A stretch of 64,000 nt of DNA from Leifsonia shinshuensis (lineage in GTDB: Bacteria > Actinomycetota > Actinomycetes > Actinomycetales > Microbacteriaceae): the NCBI RefSeq assembly GCF_031456835.1, contig NZ_JAVDVK010000001.1, positions 682,001 to 746,000 on the forward strand. Reading direction: 5' to 3'. Made by a program: the position numbers and the translations under genes. The notes below the pieces were generated by a model. It made no database searches, was not told the DNA's origin, and saw only the letters and a program-made list of their open reading frames with translations. Shown in pieces: positions 28,492 to 36,455 of the stretch. Numbering within the stretch: position 1 is the stretch's first letter; each line of letters begins with the position of its first letter.

Positions 28492-29483
28492 CCACCACGA
28501 CGTCGCTCCCGCCCGAAGTCCGCACCGTCCTGACGGACGTCATCGAGGACGGTGCGTCGCCCGAGCCTCCGCGGCGCCGGCGCCGCCGTCGACGGGCCGC
28601 CGAGTCGGCCGACCGCGGCATCCTCTCGGTGTCGGACCGGCGTAGGGCCGGGGTGCGCTGGACCACGCGCGTGGTCCACGGCGTCCTGCTCGTGGTGCTG
28701 GTGATCGTCGGTCTCGGTCCGCTCCTGTGGCTCGCCAAGTCGGCCATCACGCCGACCGAGGACACGCTCCGGACGCCGATGGCCCTGTTCCCGCACGGGG
28801 TGGACTGGGCGAACCTGTCGACCGCGTGGTCGACCGTCCACATCGACGTGCAGTTCATGAACACGATCTGGGTCGCTGCCGGCTCGTGGGCCGCGCAGCT
28901 GATCGTGGCGACGACCGCCGGCTACGCGCTCAGCGTCCTGCGGCCGGCGTACGGGAAGGTGCTCTACGGGCTCATCCTCACGACGCTGTTCGTGCCGTCG
29001 GTGGTGCTGCTCGTGCCGCTCTACCTCACCATCCTGAACCCGCCGCTGCTCGGGCAGTCGCTGATCAACACCTTCTGGGCGGTCTGGCTGCCGGCGGGGG
29101 CGAGCGCGTTCAACGTCGTGCTGGTGAAGCGGTTCTTCGACAACCTGCCGCGCGAGGTGTTCGAGGCGGCGCGGACGGACGGCGCAGGCCCGTTCCGCCT
29201 GTTCTGGTCGATCGTGCTGCCGATGTCGAAGCCCATCCTCGGCGTCGTGTCGGTGTTCGCGATCATCGCGGCCTGGAAGGACTACCTCTGGCCCCTGCTC
29301 GTGCTGCGGGACCCCGGCATGCAGCCGCTGTCGGTGCGGCTGCCCACCCTGCAGGCGGCCATCCAGCTCGACGTCTACCTGGCGGCGCTGGCGATCTCCA
29401 CGCTCATCCCGATCGCGCTGTTCCTCGTCTTCCAGGGGCTGTTCCTGCGCAGCGCGGGACTCGGAGGCGCCGTCAAGGGCTGA
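28488..29483 (+). CDS. ABC sugar transporter permease (MalG-like), TTG start
   Basis: The product is 331 residues. A cytoplasmic N-terminal arm of about 60 residues contains a run of eight Arg residues. Six membrane helices and the EAA loop VFEAARTDGAGPFRLFWSIV follow. The start is inferred as TTG at 28488, overlapping the previous stop as TTGA; there is no ATG or GTG at this overlap. It partners with the preceding permease and binding protein. Confidence 0.9.
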   Translation: MTTTTSLPPEVRTVLTDVIEDGASPEPPRRRRRRRRAAESADRGILSVSDRRRAGVRWTTRVVHGVLLVVLVIVGLGPLLWLAKSAITPTEDTLRTPMALFPHGVDWANLSTAWSTVHIDVQFMNTIWVAAGSWAAQLIVATTAGYALSVLRPAYGKVLYGLILTTLFVPSVVLLVPLYLTILNPPLLGQSLINTFWAVWLPAGASAFNVVLVKRFFDNLPREVFEAARTDGAGPFRLFWSIVLPMSKPILGVVSVFAIIAAWKDYLWPLLVLRDPGMQPLSVRLPTLQAAIQLDVYLAALAISTLIPIALFLVFQGLFLRSAGLGGAVKG

Positions 29484-29499
29484 CGGCTAGCATCGAGGG

Positions 29500-30699
29500 A
29501 TGCGCAGAGCCGGGCGGAGGACGACCGCGATCGTGGCCGCCGCCGTGATGGCGGTGCTCGGCGCGACCCTGGCGGGGTGCGCCTCGGCGGCGCCGGCCGC
29601 GCGGCCGAGCACGAGCGGGCACACCGGTACGGCATCCTCGTCGCCCTCCGCCCGAGCCACGGCGACGCCCGCGCCCGACCCCGTCGCCGCCTACGCCCGG
29701 CAGCGGCTGGCCAACATGACGCTGCGCCAGAAGGCGGCGAGCCTGTTGATGCTGCACCTGCCCGGTACCGACCCGGCGGCTCTGCGAGGCTTCGTCGACC
29801 GCTACGGGCTCGGCGGCATGATCCTGATGGGCGACAACATCCCGGCGACGCCCGCGGCGCTGGCCGCCGAGACGGCGGCCATGGGCGCCTCGGACCCGGG
29901 CCTGCCTCCGCTGATCGGCATCGACGAGGAGGGCGGCGACGTCACCCGCCTGCCGTGGGACGACCAGCCCGGCGCGGACGTGCTTCGCGGCCAGGCTCCC
30001 ACCGCGACCCAGGCCGCGTTCGCCCGCCGGGCGCAGCTGCTGAAGCAGGCGGGCGTCTCGGTGAACTTCGGGACCGTGGCCGACGTCACCGCCGACCCGG
30101 CCTCCTTCATCGCGGACCGGGTGCTCGGGACCGACCCCGCGGCGTCCTCCGCCCGGGTCGCCGCGTCGGTGGCGGGGGAGCGCGGTACGGTCCTCAGCAC
30201 GCTCAAGCACTTCCCGGGTCACGGCGAGAGCGAGGCCGACTCGCACCACGCCATCCCCTCGACCGGCGTCAGCGAGGCCGACTGGGCGGCACGGGATGCG
30301 CCGAGCTTCCGCGCCGGGGTGGATGCCGGCGCCGAGCTGGTGATGTTCGGGCACCTCGCCTACACGCAGGTGGATGCGGCCCCCGCATCCCTCTCCGCCG
30401 CCTGGCACCGCGTGCTCACCGACCGGCTCGGCTTCCGCGGCGCCTCCATCACCGACGACCTGCGGATGCTGCAGGACTCGGGTCTGCCGCAGTACCAGGA
30501 CCCGGGTGAGAACGCCGTGCAGGCGATCGCCGCGGGCAACACGATGGTGCTGGATGTGCTGCCGGCCGGTTCCGATCCCGCGGCCTTGGTGGATGCGGTG
30601 GTCGCCGCCGTGCAGCAGGGCCGCATCCCCGCCGCCCAGCTCGACGCCGACGTGCTGAAGCTGCTCCGACTGCGGCGGTCGCTCGCGCCGAAAGAGTGA
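29500..30699 (+). CDS. GH3 family lipoprotein, NagZ-like beta-N-acetylglucosaminidase
   Basis: The product is 399 residues. A signal peptide with lipobox LAGC (near residue 27) and a Ser/Thr/Ala-rich linker to about residue 60 precede a GH3 N-terminal-type barrel. The NagZ signature KHFPGHGESEADSHH supplies the His acid/base residue and SITDDLRM supplies the nucleophile Asp. Such enzymes remove N-acetylglucosamine from wall fragments. It follows the sugar importer by 16 bases, but a TAGCAT hexamer six bases before the ATG may give it a separate transcript. Its presence beside an alpha-glucoside operon is odd; a role in sugar release outside the cell is inference. Confidence 0.9.
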   Translation: MRRAGRRTTAIVAAAVMAVLGATLAGCASAAPAARPSTSGHTGTASSSPSARATATPAPDPVAAYARQRLANMTLRQKAASLLMLHLPGTDPAALRGFVDRYGLGGMILMGDNIPATPAALAAETAAMGASDPGLPPLIGIDEEGGDVTRLPWDDQPGADVLRGQAPTATQAAFARRAQLLKQAGVSVNFGTVADVTADPASFIADRVLGTDPAASSARVAASVAGERGTVLSTLKHFPGHGESEADSHHAIPSTGVSEADWAARDAPSFRAGVDAGAELVMFGHLAYTQVDAAPASLSAAWHRVLTDRLGFRGASITDDLRMLQDSGLPQYQDPGENAVQAIAAGNTMVLDVLPAGSDPAALVDAVVAAVQQGRIPAAQLDADVLKLLRLRRSLAPKE

Positions 30700-30807
30700 C
30701 GCGTCAACATTTTTTCCGGAATCGGGAATGAAGCGGGATTCGATGCGCTTGCATGTATTCGACGCAGGGTGGAAAGGCCGCCCGCGCACGACTTCGAGGA
30801 GACAACC

Positions 30808-31359
30808 GTGACCATCGAGATCCCCGGCTACAAGGCAGGCACCTGGACCATCGACCCCGCCCACAGCGAGGTCGGCTTCAGCATCCGTCACCTGATGATC
30901 AGCAAGGTCAAGGGCGTGTTCGAGAACTTCGACGCCACCTTCGTGACCGCCGAGAACCCGCTCGAGTCGAAGGTCACCGCCAAGGCCGACGTCGCCTCCA
31001 TCAACACCAAGGACAAGAACCGCGACGCGCACCTGCGCACCGGTGACTTCTTCCTGGCCGAGGAGCACCCGACCATCGACTTCGTGTCGACCGGCGTGCG
31101 CCACGAGGGCGGCGAGTTCCTCGTCGACGGCGACCTCACCATCAAGGGCGTCACCAAGCCCGTCACCTTCGAGTTCGACTTCGGCGGCTTCGGTCAGGAC
31201 CCGTACGGCAACTACAAGGCCGGCGCGACCGCCAAGACCAAGATCAACCGCGAGGACTTCGGCCTCACCTACAACGCCGCGCTCGAGACCGGCGGCATGC
31301 TGCTCGGCGACGAGGTCACCATCACGCTGGAGCTCCAGGCCGTCCTCGCTCAGGCCTGA
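30808..31359 (+). CDS. YceI-family lipocalin-like protein
   Basis: The product is 183 residues. The family marks are GTWTIDPAHSEVGFSIRHL at the N-terminus, the LRTGDFFLAEEHPTIDFVS segment and the closing FGLTYNAALETGGMLLGDEV. YceI proteins form a beta-barrel that binds polyisoprenoid-like lipids. There is no signal peptide, so it is cytoplasmic, as in many actinobacteria. The GTG at 30808 has GAGGAG upstream; an in-frame ATG 39 bases earlier lacks support. The 108 bases before it contain a GAATC...GATTC dyad near 30720 that may be regulatory. Confidence 0.95.
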   Translation: MTIEIPGYKAGTWTIDPAHSEVGFSIRHLMISKVKGVFENFDATFVTAENPLESKVTAKADVASINTKDKNRDAHLRTGDFFLAEEHPTIDFVSTGVRHEGGEFLVDGDLTIKGVTKPVTFEFDFGGFGQDPYGNYKAGATAKTKINREDFGLTYNAALETGGMLLGDEVTITLELQAVLAQA

Positions 31360-31394
31360 TCGCAGCCGCCTGAGCCTCCGCGCCCCCTCGACGA

Positions 31395-31474
31395 CGCCCC
31401 GTCGTCGAGTCCGCACTTTCTGCACGCTGATCGCCCCGCGAGCGTGCAGAAATCGTGGACTCGACGGCGGGGCG
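31395..31474. repeat. Large 34-base-arm inverted repeat between convergent genes
   Basis: Left arm 31395-31428 and right arm 31441-31474 are reverse complements except at about five positions, around a 12-base loop. Conserved blocks in the arms are CGTCGAGTCC and TTTCTGCACGCT. It sits between the ends of the YceI gene (+) and the oxidoreductase gene (-). It would form a very stable cruciform or RNA hairpin. It resembles a dispersed palindromic repeat more than a simple terminator. Confidence 0.85.
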
Positions 31475-31482
31475 TTCGCCGT

Positions 31483-32871
31483 TCAGTGACCGATCAGCGG
31501 GCCGAGGGCGCGGGAGACGACGGAGGGCTGGCGGGTGACCGACTCCTCGAGGTCGGCGGACTCCATCGCGACGAGCCCGGCGTTCGCGCCGGCGAAGCGC
31601 AGCGGCTCCGGCTCCCAGCGCGGCGAGCGGTGCCCGACCCACGGCAGCGCGGTCAGCTCGGTACGGGTACCCGTGAGCAGGTCGGCGAGCGTGCGGCCGG
31701 CCAGGTTGGTCGTGCTCAGCCCGTCGCCGACGTAGCCGCCGGCCCAGGCCTCGCGTGCCTCGGCGTCGTAGCCGACGCTCGCGTGCCAGTCGCGGGGCAC
31801 GCCGAGCGGGCCGCCCCAGTGGTGCGTCACCCGGGCGCCCGCCGCATCCGGGAACAGGTCGAACAGGGTGCGGATGAGGTGCTCGCGTACCCGCGGAGAC
31901 CGGTCGTACTCCGGCCGGATGGCGCTGCCGAGATGGTAGCGCGCGCCGCGTCCGCCGAACGCGAAGCGGTTGTCGGCGGTGCGCTGCCCGTAGACGATGA
32001 GGTTCCGGAAGTCGGTGAACGTCTGACCGTGCTCGATTCCGATGCGCTCCCAGGTCGCGTCGGGCAGCGGCTCCGTCGCGATCATCAGCGAGTAGAGCGG
32101 CAGGATGCGCCGTCCGATCTGGGGGAGCTGCGAGCCGTATCCCTCGGTCGCGTTCACCACGGTTCCGGCCCGGACGACGCGGTCCGCGCCTCCCGAGCGC
32201 ACCCGGACGGTCCCGCCCTCCCACGACTGCACCGTGGTGCCCTCGGCGATCGTGGCGCCCCGCCGCTCCACGACCCGGGCGAGGCCCCGCACCAGCTTCG
32301 CCGGGTGGATGCGCGCGCACGCGGGCGTGAAGATCGCGGCCACGGCGTCCGCCGCCCGGAACCGGGCGCGCACCGTCTCGGTGCCCCACAGGGACACGTG
32401 GTCGACGCCGAAGCGCTCCGACTCCTCGAACTCGGCGCGCGCGGCGGCCACCTGCGGGGCGGACCGCGCGAAGGTCACCGTTCCTCCGCGCGCGTAGTCG
32501 ATGTCGATGCCCTCGGCCTCGGCGACGCGGCCCACCTCGTCCACGGTCCCGACCATCGCGCGCCGTGTGGCCACAGCGGCGTCGAAGCCGTACCGCTGCT
32601 CGAGCTTGGACGCCGACCAGGGGAAGAGGGACGAGCACCAGCCGCCGTTGCGGCCGGAGGCGCCGAACCCGGCGACCTCCTTCTCCAGCAGCACGATCCG
32701 GAGCGCCGGGTCGTGCTCCTGCAGGTAGTACGCCGTCCACAGGCCGGTCAGGCCGGCGCCGACGATGGCGACGTCCGCCTCCAGGTCGGCGTCGAGGCCG
32801 GGGCGGGGGCGGAAGCCGTCCTCCGCCTCCGCGATGGAGTCGAACCAGAAGCCGACGCTGCGGTAGTCCAT
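31483..32871 (-). CDS. FAD-dependent amine/amino-acid oxidoreductase (PuuB-like, DAO family)
   Basis: The product is 462 residues. The Rossmann FAD site is DVAIVGAGLTGLWTAYYL near residue 33, followed by the second FAD motif EKEVAGFGASGRNGGWCSS. The C-terminal GYVGDGLSTTNLAGRTLADL closes the FAD domain. The layout and the GFGASGRNGGW motif resemble gamma-glutamylputrescine oxidase PuuB and related amine oxidases. It lies downstream of a class III aminotransferase and Lrp gene on the same strand. The ribosome site GGAAGAGGAG is strong. The precise substrate is inferred, with polyamine derivatives likely. Confidence 0.85.
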   Translation of the reverse strand: MDYRSVGFWFDSIAEAEDGFRPRPGLDADLEADVAIVGAGLTGLWTAYYLQEHDPALRIVLLEKEVAGFGASGRNGGWCSSLFPWSASKLEQRYGFDAAVATRRAMVGTVDEVGRVAEAEGIDIDYARGGTVTFARSAPQVAAARAEFEESERFGVDHVSLWGTETVRARFRAADAVAAIFTPACARIHPAKLVRGLARVVERRGATIAEGTTVQSWEGGTVRVRSGGADRVVRAGTVVNATEGYGSQLPQIGRRILPLYSLMIATEPLPDATWERIGIEHGQTFTDFRNLIVYGQRTADNRFAFGGRGARYHLGSAIRPEYDRSPRVREHLIRTLFDLFPDAAGARVTHHWGGPLGVPRDWHASVGYDAEAREAWAGGYVGDGLSTTNLAGRTLADLLTGTRTELTALPWVGHRSPRWEPEPLRFAGANAGLVAMESADLEESVTRQPSVVSRALGPLIGH

Positions 32872-32891
32872 TGCGCTCCTCTTCCTTAAGA

Positions 32892-32929
32892 GACGAGTCC
32901 GGGACCGCGTGCGCGATCCCGGACTCGTC
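32892..32929 (-). terminator. Perfect hairpin between aminotransferase and oxidoreductase genes
   Basis: GACGAGTCCGGGA (32892-32904) and its exact complement TCCCGGACTCGTC (32917-32929) form a 13-bp stem with a 12-base loop. It lies just after the aminotransferase stop and before the ribosome site of the next gene. It may attenuate or process the operon transcript rather than end it completely. Confidence 0.65.
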
Positions 32930-32940
32930 CCTCGGGTGGC

Positions 32941-34356
32941 CTACAGGTGGTTCGACGCCTCGGTGAGCACCGACTCCAGGATCTGGCGGATCTCGACGAA
33001 CTCGCTCGGCCCGATGGTGAGCGGCGGGGCGAGCTGGACGACGGGGTCGCCGCGGTCGTCGGCGCGGCAGTAGAGGCCCGCGTCGAAGAGGGCCTTCGAC
33101 AGGAACCCGCGGAGCAGGCGCTCCGACTCGTCGTCGTCGAACGTCTCCTTGGTGTTCTTGTCCTTCACCAGCTCGATGCCGAAGAAGTAGCCGGCGCCGC
33201 GCACGTCGCCGACGATCGGCAGGTCGAGCAGCTTCTCGAGCTCGGCGCGGAACAGCGGCGAGTTCTCGCGGACGCGCTCGTTGAGGCGCTCCTCCTCGAA
33301 GATGTCCAGGTTGTCGAGCGCCACCGCGGCCGAGACCGGGTGACCGCCGAAGGTGTAGCCGTGGTAGAACGACGTGTTGCCGTGCTTGAAGGGCTCGTAG
33401 ATCCGGTCGCTGATGATCGTCGCGCCGATGGGGGAGTAGCCGCTGGTCATGCCCTTGGCGCAGGTGATCATGTCCGGCACGTAGCCGTACTCGTCGCACG
33501 CGAACATGTGGCCGATGCGGCCGAAGGCGCAGATGACCTCGTCGCTCACCATGAGCACGTCGTACTTGTCGCAGATCTCGCGCACCCGCTGGAAGTAGCC
33601 GGGGGGCGGCGGGAAGCATCCGCCGGAGTTCTGCACCGGCTCGAGGAAGATCGCGGCGACGGTCTCCGGACCCTCGAACTGGATCATCTCCTCGATGCGG
33701 TTCGCCGCCCAGACGCCGAAGGCCTCGATGTCGTCGCTCGGAGCGCCCATCTCGTCGGCGCGGTAGAAGTTGGTGTTCGGGACGCGGAACCCGCCCGGCG
33801 TCAGCGGCTCGAACATCTCCTTCATGGCGGGGATGCCGGTGATCGCCAGCGCGCCCTGCGGGGTGCCGTGGTAGGCGACGGCGCGGGAGAGCACCTTGTG
33901 CTTGGTGGGGCGCCCCTGCAGCTTCCAGTAGTACTTGGCCAGCTTGAAGGCGGTCTCGACCGCCTCGCCGCCGCCGGTGGAGAAGAAGACGCGGTTCAGA
34001 TCGCCCGGAGCGTAGGAGGCCAGCCGGTCGGCCAGCTCGATCGCGTTCGGGTGGGCGTAGGACCAGATGGGGAAGAACGCGAGCTGCTCGGCCTGCTTGG
34101 CCGCCGTCTCGGCGAGGCGCTTGCGGCCGTGGCCGGCATTCACGACGAAGAGTCCGGAGAGGCCGTCGATGTACTGCTTGCCGTGGGAGTCCCAGATGTG
34201 GTGGCCCTCGCCGCGCGTGATGATCGGGACGCCGTGGCCCTCCTCCATCACCGACTGGCGGGCGAAGTGCATCCAGAGGTGATCGCGCGCTTTGGCCTGC
34301 AGCGCCGCCTCCTCGGCCGCGATGGGTTCGCCGAACGTTTCTACGGTTGTCGTCAT
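32941..34356 (-). CDS. Class III PLP aminotransferase (polyamine/omega-amino acid type)
   Basis: The product is 471 residues. It has the class III pattern: GLFVVNAGHGRKRLAE, the STGGGEAVETAFKLAKYY segment, VSDEVICAFGRIG with the cofactor-binding Asp, and the PLP Lys in ITCAKGMTSGYSPIG. It resembles aspartate aminotransferase family enzymes such as SpuC, which move the amino group of putrescine or omega-amino acids to pyruvate. The ATG at 34356 is two bases after the lrp stop, so the genes are translationally linked. The frame stays open far upstream, but that part is not homologous. Confidence 0.92.
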   Translation of the reverse strand: MTTTVETFGEPIAAEEAALQAKARDHLWMHFARQSVMEEGHGVPIITRGEGHHIWDSHGKQYIDGLSGLFVVNAGHGRKRLAETAAKQAEQLAFFPIWSYAHPNAIELADRLASYAPGDLNRVFFSTGGGEAVETAFKLAKYYWKLQGRPTKHKVLSRAVAYHGTPQGALAITGIPAMKEMFEPLTPGGFRVPNTNFYRADEMGAPSDDIEAFGVWAANRIEEMIQFEGPETVAAIFLEPVQNSGGCFPPPPGYFQRVREICDKYDVLMVSDEVICAFGRIGHMFACDEYGYVPDMITCAKGMTSGYSPIGATIISDRIYEPFKHGNTSFYHGYTFGGHPVSAAVALDNLDIFEEERLNERVRENSPLFRAELEKLLDLPIVGDVRGAGYFFGIELVKDKNTKETFDDDESERLLRGFLSKALFDAGLYCRADDRGDPVVQLAPPLTIGPSEFVEIRQILESVLTEASNHL

Positions 34357-34358
34357 GG

Positions 34359-34841
34359 TTATCGCGTTCCCCAGTTGTAGAACTGTTTGTGGAGTTTCAG
34401 ATACACGAACGTCTCGGTGGAGAGCACGCCCTCCAGCGTCCGGATCTCGGAATTGAGCATCGTGATGAGGTCGAGGTCGTTCTCGCACACCACCTCGGCG
34501 AGGATGTCGAACGTGCCCGCGGTCAGCACCACGTAGTCCACGTCCGGCATGGCCGCCAGCTTGTCGGCGACCGCCCGCGTGTCGCCCGTGCAGCGCACGC
34601 CGATCATCGCCTGCCGGTAGAAGCCGAGCTGCATCGGGTCCGTCACGGCCACGATCTGCATCACACCCGACTCGGTGAGCTTCTGCACGCGCTGGCGCAC
34701 AGCCGCCTCGCTGAGACCGACGGCCTTGCCGATCTCCGCGTACGACTTGCGGCCGTCCACCTGCAACTGCTCGATGATCGCCTTCGAGACGTCGTCGATC
34801 GTCGCAGCCTTCTGGCCGTTCGTTGCCCGAGGGGTACTCAT
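34359..34841 (-). CDS. Lrp/AsnC-family transcriptional regulator
   Basis: The product is 160 residues. The winged helix (YAEIGKAVGLSEAAVRQRVQ) is followed by a C-terminal RAM-type ligand domain (GFYRQAMIGVRC, DVDYVVLTAGTFDILAEVVC). It is transcribed with the aminotransferase and divergently from the aldehyde dehydrogenase, and likely controls both in response to an amine or amino acid. On the minus strand CAGAAT lies six bases before the ATG, suggesting a leaderless start. Confidence 0.93.
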   Translation of the reverse strand: MSTPRATNGQKAATIDDVSKAIIEQLQVDGRKSYAEIGKAVGLSEAAVRQRVQKLTESGVMQIVAVTDPMQLGFYRQAMIGVRCTGDTRAVADKLAAMPDVDYVVLTAGTFDILAEVVCENDLDLITMLNSEIRTLEGVLSTETFVYLKLHKQFYNWGTR

Positions 34842-34929
34842 GGACCGATTCTGTCAGCGGATCAGGCACCTGGCAAGCGATTCCGCACGTATCTGGCCAT
34901 TCCGGTGACGAAATCAGTAGGCTGCGGGC
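34842..34929. promoter_or_regulatory. Divergent promoters, lrp / aldehyde dehydrogenase
   Basis: This is an 88-base shared control region. For the plus strand, TGGCCA (34894-34899) and TAGGCT (34918-34923) are 18 bases apart and the ATG follows six bases later. For the minus strand, CAGAAT (complement of 34848-34853) is six bases before the lrp ATG. Both genes therefore look leaderless. The space between fits binding by the Lrp protein. Confidence 0.6.
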
Positions 34930-36366
34930 ATGAGCACACCCGAACTGCGGAACTTCGTCGACGGCCGCCACGTGGAGGCGCGCGGCTCGTCCGGCATCCC
35001 CCTGATCGACCCCGCGACCGAGGACGTGTACGGGACGGCTCCCGTCTCGACGGCGGAGGATGTGGCCGACGCCTACCGTGCTGCGGAGCGTGCTTTCGGC
35101 GTGTGGGGACAGACCACGCCGGCCGAGCGGCAGCTCGCCCTGTTCCGGATCGCCGACGCGATGGAGGCGCGGGCCGAGGAGTTCGCCGACGTCGAGTCCC
35201 TGGACACCGGCAAGCCGCGTGCCACGCTCGTCGAGGACGAGATCCTGCTCTCCGTCGACCAGATCCGCTTCTTCGCCGGGGCCGCCCGCAACCTGGAGGG
35301 CCGCTCGGCGGGGGAGTACATGCCCGACCACACGTCGTTCATCCGTCGCGAGCCGATCGGCGTCGTCGGCCAGGTGACGCCGTGGAACTACCCGCTGAAC
35401 ATGGCGGTGTGGAAGTTCGCCCCGGCGCTGGCGGCCGGCAACACGACCGTGCTCAAGCCGTCGGACACGACGCCGCTCTCGACCCTGCTGCTGGCGGAGG
35501 TCGCCGCCGAGTTCCTCCCGGCGGGCGTGCTGAACGTGGTGCTCGGCGACCGCACGACGGGGGCCGCGATGACCGCGGACCCGGTGCCCCAGCTGATCTC
35601 GATCACCGGCTCCGTCCGCGCGGGCATGGAGGTGGCACGCGCCGCCTCCTTCGACCTGAAGCGTGTGCACCTGGAGCTCGGCGGCAAGGCGCCGGTGATC
35701 GTCTTCGACGACGCCGACCTCGAGAAGGCGGTGGAGGGCATCGTCGCGGCCGGGTACTTCAACGCCGGTCAGGACTGCACCGCGGCCACCCGGCTGCTGG
35801 TGCAGGACGGCATCCACGACGAGTTCGTTGCGGCGCTCGCGCAGTACGCCCGCGACAACGCCCGCACGGGAGCGCCGCGCGAGGCCGGCATCCTCTACGG
35901 TCCGCTCAACAACGCCAACCAGCTCGCGCAGGTGGAGGGCTTCGTCGACCGGCTGCCCGACCACGCACGGGTGGAGACCGGCGGCCGCCGTCAGGGCGAC
36001 CGCGGCTACTTCTGGGAGGCGACGATCGTGTCCGGGCTGCGGCAGGACGACGAGGCGGTTCAGAACGAGATTTTCGGCCCGGTGCAGACGGTGCAGCGGT
36101 TCTCCGACGAGCGGGAGGCGCTGGCGAACGCCAACGGCGTGAGCTACGGGCTCGCGTCGTCCGTCTGGACGAAGGACCACGGTCGCGCCATGCGGTTCGC
36201 CAAGGGGCTCGACTTCGGCTGCGTGTGGATCAACACGCACATCCCGATCGTGGCCGAGATGCCGCACGGCGGGTTCAAGCACTCCGGCTACGGCAAGGAC
36301 CTCTCGCAGTACGGCTTCGAGGACTACACCCGCATCAAGCACGTGATGTCGTACATCGGCGAGTGA
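34930..36366 (+). CDS. Aldehyde dehydrogenase, gamma-aminobutyraldehyde type
   Basis: The product is 478 residues. The NAD-dependent ALDH marks are TPWNYPLNMAVWKFAPALAA, the active-site Glu in HLELGGKAP, the catalytic Cys at about 283 in GQDCTAATR and the C-terminal PHGGFKHSGYGKDLSQYG. The GQDCTA motif and overall pattern match 4-aminobutyraldehyde dehydrogenases (PatD/PuuC-like), which turn the product of putrescine deamination into GABA. It faces lrp across a short divergent promoter and is followed by an APC permease gene. Confidence 0.92.
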   Translation: MSTPELRNFVDGRHVEARGSSGIPLIDPATEDVYGTAPVSTAEDVADAYRAAERAFGVWGQTTPAERQLALFRIADAMEARAEEFADVESLDTGKPRATLVEDEILLSVDQIRFFAGAARNLEGRSAGEYMPDHTSFIRREPIGVVGQVTPWNYPLNMAVWKFAPALAAGNTTVLKPSDTTPLSTLLLAEVAAEFLPAGVLNVVLGDRTTGAAMTADPVPQLISITGSVRAGMEVARAASFDLKRVHLELGGKAPVIVFDDADLEKAVEGIVAAGYFNAGQDCTAATRLLVQDGIHDEFVAALAQYARDNARTGAPREAGILYGPLNNANQLAQVEGFVDRLPDHARVETGGRRQGDRGYFWEATIVSGLRQDDEAVQNEIFGPVQTVQRFSDEREALANANGVSYGLASSVWTKDHGRAMRFAKGLDFGCVWINTHIPIVAEMPHGGFKHSGYGKDLSQYGFEDYTRIKHVMSYIGE

Positions 36367-36455
36367 ATCATCCTGTCCTATAGGTATCGAGCCGCCGTCT
36401 CCGCTACGCTGCCTCCACACACATCGTCGTGTGGAACAGAAGCGAAAGGCAGTCG

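Noticed and set aside
26155..29483. Missing ATPase as evidence of a broken sugar importer
   Set aside because: Actinobacterial oligosaccharide importers often share one MsiK-type ATPase encoded elsewhere, so absence here does not show a defect.
34357..36420. Upstream extension of the aminotransferase frame through lrp and aldehyde dehydrogenase
   Set aside because: The extension is open only by chance. Homology begins at the ATG at 34356, directly after the lrp stop.
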